Positions 43,305 to 52,222 of a stretch of 64,000 bases of DNA are shown one piece after another; position 1 is the first letter of the stretch, and the number at the start of each line of letters is the position of its first letter. The stretch comes from Pachyseris speciosa (Eukaryota; Cnidaria; Anthozoa; Scleractinia; Pachyseridae). The notes beneath the pieces are model-generated. The model had not been told where the DNA came from, searched no databases, and saw only the letters and a program-made list of their open reading frames with translations. The stretch lies in NCBI GenBank assembly GCA_016490735.1, contig JAEMWC010000036.1, positions 1,262,501 through 1,326,500 on the forward strand. The letters are read 5' to 3'. The translations under genes were made by a program, and so were the position numbers.

Positions 43305-45269
43305 CTATCTTTGTAGTGAAGTACTCAATAAACTTGTTAGCAAGATCAGTGGGCGATTTGCAGGGGGATATTGAATATCTGTTTTCCTTTGTAGTAGTTT
43401 ATCAATTATCTTAAAAAGCTTTTGATAATTTGACTGATTCTCATTAATTAATGATGTGAAATAATTCTTCTTGGAGTCACGAATTAAGTTGTTGACAGCA
43501 TTACATCCCTCAACAAACAACTTACGATCAGAAGGAAGTTTGGTCATTCGCCAGCGTCGTTCAAGTTTTCTACGGGATCTCTTTAAATTATTTATCTCCT
43601 CAGAATACCAAGGTGCAGCCGGACGCAGAGTAACTGTCTTGGTTTGCAGTGGAGCATGAGCCTCAAGTATGGAAGCGAGGACTTTATTATATTGATCAAT
43701 CAAATAATCCAAGGATGAAGATGACGAGGCAAAAAGATCAGGAAGGCTTGAATTCATAACATCAACACAAAAATCATCAAAGTCAATAGATCGAAGCTTT
43801 CTGAATGAAATAATCTTTTTGTCGAGCGGCGGCTTATTGAGCGATAGCTGGAAGTGAACAGCAGCATGATCAGAGATGACAAAAGGAGAACCAATTGTTA
43901 AATTCGAGACAATGTTATCATCAGATCGTGTAATCACAAGATCCAAGGTGTGTCCTTCTTTATGCGTTGAGCCATGTGTATATTGAGTAAGATTGAAAGC
44001 ATCCAACAATTGGAGAAATTCAGTTGAGTGTTGGGAAGCACAGGTGTCAACATGTATGTTAAAATCACCAACTAATAATAATCCACCAGGATCAGTGGTG
44101 TATTGTTCCAGGAACGTAGAAAACTCATCTAGGAACAATGAGGGTGTTAAACCATTCAAGGTCGAAGGAGGTGGGCGATAAACAATGATAACTCTGATTT
44201 TTAAATTGACTGTACTTGACAATAACAAATCCATATATTCAAAAGACATAAACTTCTTGAGCGGCTGCAACTTTAAGTTAAAAGATGATCGAAATAACAA
44301 GCCAACTCCACCTCCACGAGTAGAACCAGGCCTAGGAACATGATGAAATGAATAACCCGAAGGACATAAATCACGAATAATTAATTCATTGTCAGCATCT
44401 GATTGAAGCCATGTTTCCGTAACACCAAGAAGATCAATATTATTTTCGACAACAAAGTCTTTGATGATGGTAGTCTTGTTGTTAATTGAACGAGCATTTA
44501 GCAAGCAAAAATTCACACAGCGAGCCCTTGGTGTGTATCTTTTAATCGGGCTAGGAATAATTTCAATTAAATTTCTTGGATTCGGTCCAACGGGAGTCTT
44601 CATAGTGCATGTAAATCGTGAAGAATCTAATCGACAGCCTTGGGGAGAAACCAAAACTCGAATATTATTCGAGCGCCGCCGCTTTTCTTGAACCAATTTT
44701 CCCGCTCTGCAACCTCTAAGCTTTCTTTGGCGATTTTTGCCCCAAGGAAATAAGATACCTGGAAGATTCCAATAGTAGCAGAAGCTCTGAGTACGACGAA
44801 CAAAAGGCACTAATGGAGAAGAGTGTTGTGAATTGTGATTAAGCCAGTTCATCGGTTTCGTTGCAGTCGAAGACGCAGAGAACTCATATCCCAAATAAGC
44901 GTTTTGTTCTCTGTGTATCCCCACCATCCGAGAGGATGTAGGACCAGGATTAGATTCGATGTCCATGTAGATAGTAAGATCAAATTTTGTAGGCAGACCA
45001 AGCGTCAAGTGACCACGTTTGCACCAAGTAGAAATCGAGCGCGTAAGTTTGTTTCTTCCATCCACTGATCTAACTACGCGAGGAGGACCATGGCATTTCA
45101 GCAATAAAGTAAAGGGTCTTTCATAAACCGAAAAATTGATAAATGATGATCGAAAGATTGTAGGAAAACAAATAAAAAATCCTAATATCATCAGAACAAA
45201 GTAACACGTTTTAATATTTTCAATGGTCTTAAAGTAGAACGTGTCGTTACTAAACATGGAGAAGTACAT
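43305..45269 (-). CDS. LINE endonuclease (EEP) part with 2A-like N terminus
   Basis: 654 codons. N-terminal ~110 residues end in DIESNPGP, a 2A-like motif; the endonuclease/exonuclease/phosphatase domain spans about 253-476 with LLNARSINNK, TETWL, VYRPPP, LLVGDFNIHVD, HTLDLVITR and SDHAAV, which includes the catalytic E, D/N and SDH residues of apurinic-type endonucleases. The frame ends in missense then a stop just after QRKTDIQYPPAN; the expected continuation lies in another frame, so one small indel separates it from the RT. Confidence 0.9.
   Translation of the reverse strand: MYFSMFSNDTFYFKTIENIKTCYFVLMILGFFICFPTIFRSSFINFSVYERPFTLLLKCHGPPRVVRSVDGRNKLTRSISTWCKRGHLTLGLPTKFDLTIYMDIESNPGPTSSRMVGIHREQNAYLGYEFSASSTATKPMNWLNHNSQHSSPLVPFVRRTQSFCYYWNLPGILFPWGKNRQRKLRGCRAGKLVQEKRRRSNNIRVLVSPQGCRLDSSRFTCTMKTPVGPNPRNLIEIIPSPIKRYTPRARCVNFCLLNARSINNKTTIIKDFVVENNIDLLGVTETWLQSDADNELIIRDLCPSGYSFHHVPRPGSTRGGGVGLLFRSSFNLKLQPLKKFMSFEYMDLLLSSTVNLKIRVIIVYRPPPSTLNGLTPSLFLDEFSTFLEQYTTDPGGLLLVGDFNIHVDTCASQHSTEFLQLLDAFNLTQYTHGSTHKEGHTLDLVITRSDDNIVSNLTIGSPFVISDHAAVHFQLSLNKPPLDKKIISFRKLRSIDFDDFCVDVMNSSLPDLFASSSSSLDYLIDQYNKVLASILEAHAPLQTKTVTLRPAAPWYSEEINNLKRSRRKLERRWRMTKLPSDRKLFVEGCNAVNNLIRDSKKNYFTSLINENQSNYQKLFKIIDKLLQRKTDIQYPPANRPLILLTSLLSTSLQR
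44940..44963 (-). other. 2A-like ribosome-skipping motif
   Basis: DIESNPGP at residues 103-110 of the LINE frame, matching the D-x-E-x-N-P-G-P consensus. Such motifs near the start of non-LTR retrotransposon proteins are known from marine invertebrates; the upstream residues (KFDLTIYM) are less like a strong 2A. Confidence 0.75.
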
Positions 45270-45395
45270 GGACGAAAACCAAATTCATTTGATAAAGTCT
45301 AAAATGATGGCCCCTAGAATTCTAGATTCCGAGGAAAGCCAGTTGTAAACAATTTAAACAATTTCTGTAAGAAATTTTGTCGAGGCAAAGGCGCC

Positions 45396-45438
<43 letters not shown>

Positions 45439-45442
45439 TCTC

Positions 45443-45481
45443 TTCACATGTGAAGATAACATGTTATCTTCACATGTGAAG

Positions 45482-45486
<5 letters not shown>
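45443..45486. repeat. short double palindrome
   Basis: ATCTTCACATGTGAAGAT occurs twice around AACATGTT, each copy itself palindromic. Confidence 0.9.

Positions 45487-45508
<22 letters not shown>

Positions 45509-45540
<32 letters not shown>
45509..45540. repeat. right member of inverted repeat enclosing the LINE
   Basis: Complement of 41492-41523, 31 of 32 positions. Confidence 0.9.
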
Positions 45541-46721
45541 TAAATATCCTTTTAATACAAAACAATTACACTTGATGATGTAGCAGGACCAGTTTTTGTT
45601 GTATTTTCTCCTCCTCTCTTCTGTTACACCTTCTCCAGCCGGGAGAGGAAGGGTTTCTCTATTTTAGTCAGAGGGGTGGAGAACGTAGACGTACCTTGAC
45701 CCTAACCCGTGAGGGTTGACCGTTGAGTTGTTTCTCTTGGACTGTGCTGTAGTAGACTCACGCAACGCTGTTCTATGTCAGTAACTGTTTCACATTCAGA
45801 ACTTACTGCACTTGGCAATTCAATTAATTGCCTGCGAAGGATTCCTTTTTCTTTTTCCCGGGCTTTAATTAATTAATTAATTATTTATTTATTTATTAAT
45901 CTTATTTTCTCTGGTGAAAGTAAAAAAACATTTTCGCTTTAGATGTAAACGACTATTTTGTATTTTACAGACTGTTTTGGCAAAAAAAAAATCCGCTTCA
46001 AAGAGTTTAACTATCAAAGAGTCAGTTAAATATTGATTGAAGTCCGTAAATTTGCCGCAACATTCGGCAGTCAAAACGAAAAACTAAAAAACAAAACAAA
46101 AAACCAGCCGCCAGCTGAATTCCGTCATAGTCTAGTGGCTTAGCGGAATGATCGTCACAGACTGGACAAAAGTGCCAAAATTTGTACACATGTAGCTTAG
46201 CACTAGTTAATCAATTCTAGGATGAGTGCCCAATCCAATCGCCTTTCGTTCTCATTTTCGTTAAGCCACCAGACTATCAAGCTGGTATTGAGGATCACTT
46301 CTTTGTCAGGTGTTACATTTGGAGTGTATAAAATATTCCTCGGTAAGTAAAACATGAAAATAATACTCGTGTCGATATGAAATAGACAATTTAATTGCCG
46401 TTTTTGAAAGAGCGGGACGAGCAGTGTTTGTTTTAATTTGTTGTGAATGATCCTGTCTTGTTTTAAACTGATAAAGGTATTCGCCCCCATAATATTTCCA
46501 TAAACCACATTTGGGTATATATTAATGCGGAAAATAAACTCTCTCAACTGCAAAATTACAAACAAATATTCTCGATTTTGGCTACTCTCAGTCAATCATA
46601 GTGGATTAATTATTGTCAGTCATACCATAATTACAACATAGCTGGTAAATTCAATTGCGCGAGGGTGCTTCATATTCCTATTGTGCACGCTGATGACGTA
46701 GCAGAGGGAATTTCTCTTTAC

Positions 46722-46803
46722 AAATCCTTAGAAACAAACGACTTTCTTTAATCTTTCAGACATGTTTCAACGGTACATCCGTCATCGTCAGTATGACAGT
46801 AAA
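46722..46803. repeat. left arm of outer inverted repeat
   Basis: AATC-TTAGAAACAAACGACTTTCT ... GTCATCGTCAG, about 80 bp; complementary to 48551-48630. It holds the complement of a hammerhead-like module. Confidence 0.85.
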
Positions 46804-47284
46804 GATAACAATAGTTCGTGTTCGTTGTAACATTACGTTTGAATTAAAGGTAAACGGTTAAACAGTGTGCGCGTGCACCTGACCATAAACAGTCGTCGAG
46901 GTGCCTATAAGGAAAGTGACAAACTGATGTGTTTGACCTGCTGATTCAGGTCAGACTTCTCCCATTTTATGTACATAGATTCCTTATTTACAGAGTTCAG
47001 AGCCTTGTCGTAGCTCTTGCTCACCAGCTTGTTTCAAAGTTTTAGACTCTGCGGCTACTAGATTTCAAGTTAAGCTTAAGGAATCTATGTACATAAAATG
47101 GGAGAAGCCTGACCTGAATCAGCAGGTCAAACACCTCAATTTGTCACTTTCCTTATAGGCACCTCGACCGGCTGTTTATGGTCAGGTGCGCGCGCACACT
47201 GTTTAACCGTTTACCTTTAAATTTTATCACGTTACAACGAACACTTGTCATCGTAACACTATGTAACGAACTATTGTTATCTTA
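46801..47284. repeat. inner palindrome, ~185-200-bp arms
   Basis: Arms 46801-46985 and 47084-47283 share AAGATAACAATAGTTCG, AAGGTAAACGGTTAAACAG, TGACCTGCTGATTCAGGTCA and TTTTATGTACATAGATTCCT with complements. The centre is about 100 bp. Confidence 0.85.
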
Positions 47285-48090
47285 ATTGTGTCAATAACAA
47301 AATGCTCGAATGTGATTGGTTCTTAACAGCCTTAATTTGTGTCTTGATTGGCTGCTTCAGGTCTAAACTGTCCGATTTGAGCTGTCCGATTACAAACACC
47401 TGTCATCGGACAGGCCAAATCTGACAGTTACCTTATTTGGGTATGTTGAGCAGTAGCTGCCATGTCGTGTCAGTTGTCAATCTTCGCGCTTTGAAAAATA
47501 GCAACCATTTCCGTCGGTTGTTTTGTACAATACGTTTTACAATTTAGAAAGTTGACCTCTAGAGTTTCTCGCATTGTTATTGACACAATTAATTGGTAAT
47601 CAGACTTCGTGTGTCGTACAATGTAGGGGGGCAGGGATGGCGTAGTGGTGAGAGCACTCGCCTCCCACCAATGTGGCACCGGGTTCTATTCCCGGTGACG
47701 CCACAAGTGGGCTGAGTTTGTGTTGGTTCTCGACCCTGCTCCGAGGGTTTTTCTCCGGGTACTCCGGTTTTCCTCCCTCAGCAAAAACCAACATACGGCT
47801 TATTCGAGCTGGCTGTAGGATGTGCTCCAAGGTCATACATGGACCGTATAGCGGCTGCCAGAGGCGCCTTGTATATGCTTTCGGTTCGACCTTGTTGAGC
47901 TGCGTCCTTGCTGTACTTTGCGAGGACGATTAGCTGAGATTAGTTAGTTAGTTAATTAGTTGATTAGCTAATTCAGGGGAAATCGTGCTTGTAATTTCAA
48001 ATCAGCCTCGCGCTACGCGCTCGGCCAATTTGAAATCACTCGCCCGATTACTTCCTGAATTGTACTCCACTCAGTCCTATTACCATTACT
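47285..48090. repeat. R459 repeat, copy 2 (interrupted by SINE)
   Basis: Same sequence as 48092-48550, split by the SINE at 47626-47971. It is directly adjacent to copy 3. Confidence 0.9.
47626..47971 (+). mobile_element. tRNA-derived SINE
   Basis: A tRNA-related head with box A (TAGTGGTGAGAGC) and box B (GGGTTCTATTCCC), a central part with TTTTCTCCGGGTACTCCGG and TTTTCCTCCC, and a (TTAG)n-like tail at 47935-47971. It interrupts R459 copy 2. A diverged relative in opposite orientation is at 58288-58518. Confidence 0.85.
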
Positions 48091-48091
48091 G

Positions 48092-48487
48092 ATTGTGTCA
48101 ATAACAAAATACTCGAATGTAATTGGTTCGTAACAGCCTTTATTTGTGTCTTAATTGACTGCTTCAGTTCCAAACTGTCCGATTTGAGCTGTCTGATTGC
48201 AAACACTTGTAATCGGACAGGCCAAATCGGACAGTTACCTTATTTGGATATGTTGAGCAGTGGCTGCTATGTCGTGTCAGTTGTCAATTTTCGCGCTTTG
48301 TAAAATAGCAACAATTTCCGTTGGTTATTTTGTACAAATATACATTTTACAATTTAAAAAGTTGACCTCTAGAGTTTCTCGCATTTTGTTATTGACACAA
48401 TTAATTGGCAATCGGACTTCGTGTCGTACAATTCAGGGGTAATCGTGCTCGTAATTTCAAATCAGCCTCGCGCTACGCGCTCGGCCA

Positions 48488-48531
<44 letters not shown>

Positions 48532-48550
48532 AAGTCCTATTACCATTACT
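48092..48550. repeat. R459 repeat, copy 3 (uninterrupted reference)
   Basis: 459 bp. The left 310 bp are bounded by ATTGTGTCAATAACAAAATG and its complement (ending at 48401), like a MITE. The right part contains a second palindrome GTACAATTCAGG ... CCTGAATTGTAC and the hairpin AATTTCAAATCAGCC ... GGCCAATTTGAAAT. There is no coding capacity. Confidence 0.9.
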
Positions 48551-48630
48551 TACTGTCACACTGACGATGACGGATGTACCGTCGAAACATGTCTGAAAGA
48601 TTATAGAAAGTCGTTTTGTTTCTATGGATT
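48551..48630. repeat. right arm of outer inverted repeat, with hammerhead-like module
   Basis: Complement of 46722-46803. It contains GATGACGG ... CCGTCGAAAC (48563-48585), a strong stem-loop followed by GAAAC. Confidence 0.8.
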
Positions 48631-49119
48631 TCAACACTTTTGCTGTTATCTCGATCTTTACACAATATTGAAACTACCGCGTTGAAAATGTTATAAAACA
48701 ATTGGTTCATGCGTCAACTTTGCGTTCATCGTGATATGAAGCACTTCGAAGGGAAGTTTGGAGAGCACTCAAGAAGCTAGAGTTGCGTCTTACGCGTCTT
48801 TCGTGATGTCCAAACTGCCCGCGTGCTTCATATTTCGATGAACGCACGCTGGCACATGAACCAATTGTTAAATTTATCTTGTACAGTGTGTGATGGATAA
48901 AGTTAAACACAACACATTCTCGAAACACAACCGAAAGGCACAGACTTCCTACAGGAATGTAGTCAGTTTCTAATCAGAGATTCAAACATGATACAACGAG
49001 GGAAAGTAGGGTAGATTAGGCGCATTCATCTTCAGCGATGATTTCATCGTCCCTATTAAGCAGGGACCCAAAATGCTGAGAACCATTTTGCGTGTCTTCA
49101 AACCGGTCCCCAATTCCTA

Positions 49120-49137
49120 CCCCCCCCCCCCCCCCCC
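49120..49137. repeat. poly-C run
   Basis: 18 consecutive C, about 300 bp upstream of the gene B start codon. Confidence 0.95.
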
Positions 49138-49430
49138 TTAGACCTCTCCTCCTTGCACTGTAGCTCGCCGTTTACCCAACTGGAAGGATTGTCACCAGTG
49201 ACGTAAGTAACGCTTTTATTTAATTTTCTCTGATACGCTGTTTGCCTGATTTGTTTGTATTGTGTCCGCGGTAACTTGTTGGGGCATGTGTTTTCTGACA
49301 GAAAGAACTTCCGTTTTCCTCTTAGTGTAATGATGTGACACTCCATCAGCGCTCGGCAGTGTATTTTTGGCATGGTACCTCTATTTTCAGAGTTACAGAG
49401 TTTGTCTAGGGTATTATAACTAACAGCGCA

Positions 49431-49598
49431 ATGCAGCCATGTTCCTTGGGGCTCATCCTGCTCATAATCTCCTTTCTCATTGGCGCTAAAACCCTTTCGA
49501 CCTCTGGAAACAGCGAGTCTGCAATTTTACAAGATGAGCAACCCAAGCTCAGACCGGTAAAATGGCTCTGTCTTCTCCATTGCGCCAACGAAAGAAAG
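49431..49598 (+). CDS. gene B exon 1: signal peptide
   Basis: 56 codons, donor AAAG/GTTAGT in phase 0. It begins MQPCSLGLILLIISFLIGAK, a clear signal peptide, and ends RPVKWLCLLHCANERK. An earlier possible donor (GACCG/GTAAAA at 49557) would break the frame match to exon 2. Confidence 0.75.
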
Positions 49599-52146
49599 GT
49601 TAGTCCTTGAAAAAAACTTGTAATGACGACGTATTTATAACAATGCTTGTGTGGAAAGAGAAGGATTACCGATACAGGTACCATGCTATAAACGGCATAT
49701 ATCGTGACAAAGGCGTATGGTAATCTATTGAAAAATTCCCATGTTTTTATTTCAAAACTATTAAAGGCATACATGGGCTAACGATAAGATCTGTTGATAA
49801 CAAAAACAATTCATCCTCGCTGCTCGTTCCCTCTTGAAGGAGTTTCCAGTAATCGGATACCTATGTTATGCGCAATGGATTATGGGATCGCCAGGGGGGC
49901 AAACATTGCAAGTCATAGAAAGAAATGTGTGGCGTAAAGCAGCGATTTTGAACAAAGAATAACGCATTTTCGCCGCGATTTTGTGAGAAGCGGAGGTGAC
50001 TAATGTCGATGCGTGGAAATTGTAAGTTTCCGTGTGATCAATGCGGTAAAATATTTTGATAAACACTTTGTTGCGTAAGCAGGCGGTAAGAGCAGATTAT
50101 GAAATCCACTGAATCTGCACCAAGTAATGGTCTCGCAATAGTACGAACGGTTATAAATTTGAGGGGGTTCACTCAATAAAACCTTTCCAGTTGTAATTAC
50201 ATGTGTGCTGATATTTACAACGAGTGTAACTGGGACTATACTCGGCGGAGATGTCGGTTTGTTACAACGATCGAGGGTACCCAGATAAACAAAGGGTTCT
50301 TCCTCACGTTGGTTTATTGAGATTCTACTCACCAAGAACCAAGCAGCTGCAGGATGCTTTTTCATGGTCCAGAGCCATAAATCGTGATAAAGTCAAAGTG
50401 ACAATAAGTACTAAGGTCTGCTCTAATAATTTTGTACAAGGCCGGAGGCCAGGGTTGACTGACCAACGCGACTCCTGCTAGCGCTGTGTGTACATTGTGC
50501 TTCTGAAATCCTTTATAGCGATTTTAATATGAGAGATCAAGGAAGGTTCCTTGAGTATTTTTCTGGGAGTTGGCTGATGTTGAATAAATACCATTTGTCC
50601 ATAAGTATGTTCTACAAACCATTTTTTATGGTAAATAGAATTGCGTGACAAAGGGCTTTCTGTTTCTGTTTCGCATGTTTCTCCACTGAACTCTAGAAAA
50701 GTTGTAACTCGATATTAGAAACATAGGGATGTTGCGCATTAAAACAGCTAGACAACCTTCGGACTATCACTGGTTTCATCCCTCCATAGCGAAATTGCTC
50801 GATACCTCGCACAACAATTTATATCCTTTGGGAATGTAGGGGTAAAATTCCAGCAGCAATGATAACATAATGTTGTAACACACGTAATTAAAAACAAAAT
50901 AATATCACCACACGTAATTACAACTGAAATAGCTTTATTGAGTATCTTCGTACTATTTCGAGACCAATACTTAATGCAGATTCAGTGGATTTCATAATTT
51001 GCCTTACGCAACATAGTGTTTATCAATACATTTTACCGCATTAATCGCACGAAAACTTACAATTTCTACGCACAGACATTGGTCACCTCCACCTCTCACA
51101 AAATCACGGCGAAAATGCGTTATTCTTTTTCAAAATCACTGCTTTTGACGAAGACACAACTTACAATGTTTACCCCCTGGCGATTCCATAATCCGTTGCG
51201 CATAACATAGGTATCCGATTACTAGCAACTCATTCATTCGACTAAACTTTATCGCGTAATAAATAAACATCAAAATCTCAGCGTCTAAGTAAATAAATTA
51301 TCACGGTAGCGGCGTTTATAATTTGCAACACCCACGTTTTCACTATCCCGCAAAAAATTTCCTGTTTAAAAGAATATCAAGAACGCTCCAGCTTGGAAGC
51401 GCTGGAAATCGTTTGTTTCGATTCCAATAGTTTCAAAAGTTTTTTTAAGTCTCGAGCCTTATTCTAAATAGCACACATCATGTAAACATGTCTTATTCGT
51501 GTATGATACTGAGTGAGCATTTTGATATTGCCATGACACAGTGACCATGTCAGTTAAAATACGTCACGGCCTAATGCACCCAGCGATCTGTGATGTAAAT
51601 TATGATTATTGATGACAATTATCATTAGGATAGGACAGCAAAAACATCGTTTTTTTCGGGCGACTGAATTCAATTTGGCATGCAAGCAACACAAGATATT
51701 GAAAATTGTTGGCTATCATTTGAATGGGGGCTTGTTTTTAAATCTATATTTTTTAAATATTCTCAAACGCATAAGGTTGATTTATATAAACTGAATTATA
51801 AATGAAGAGCTAGCGCTAAAAATGTGTTTCCTTTTTTACCTTTTGTTGAATCGACTTAAACTAATAATACACAACGCATAATTGTGTTCAGGTCAAATAT
51901 ATAAAAAGGCGTCCCTAGTTTGGTTTCATTACATAGCAGCTTTATTACAAACTAAATGGAGTATGTTGAAGTACCCATAACTTGATTCGTTGCGTCACTG
52001 ACTTTTTCCTTTAAATTTTGTCGCGGCCGGGCCATTACGTGATCATGTTCCTGTAACGCATGGGAAGTTAGTGCCGAAACTGTCATTGGGTTCAGCTTAA
52101 TGGTCGTCATGGCCAAATTTCCTCGACGAAGATGTAGGTTCTTATT

Positions 52147-52222
<76 letters not shown>

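Larger units (their letters stand above)
41538..45300 (-). mobile_element. CR1/L2-like LINE, nearly complete, frame broken once
   Basis: Minus-strand non-LTR retrotransposon with an endonuclease frame (43305-45269) and a reverse-transcriptase frame (41635-43284) that should be one polyprotein. The 3' end is a short (TTA)n tail at about 41538-41556, as in CR1/L2-type elements. It lies between the two halves of a 32-bp inverted repeat. The 5' boundary is uncertain, and no separate ORF1 is visible. Confidence 0.88.
32002..49430. other. repeat-dense intergenic block between genes A and B
   Basis: Genes A and B point away from each other across this 17.4 kb. It is filled largely with mobile DNA listed separately. 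Stretches 37460-38510 and 38900-39840 look like unique non-coding DNA; I see no exon in them. Confidence 0.6.

Noticed and set aside
49866..51210. Two similar ~65-codon frames, one on each strand (MFIKIFYRIDHTETYNF, MFINTFYRINRTKTYNF)
   Set aside because: They are the same sequence in the two inverted arms of the 49848-51223 element. Similarity here reflects the repeat, not coding constraint; the second copy differs at synonymous and non-synonymous sites alike.
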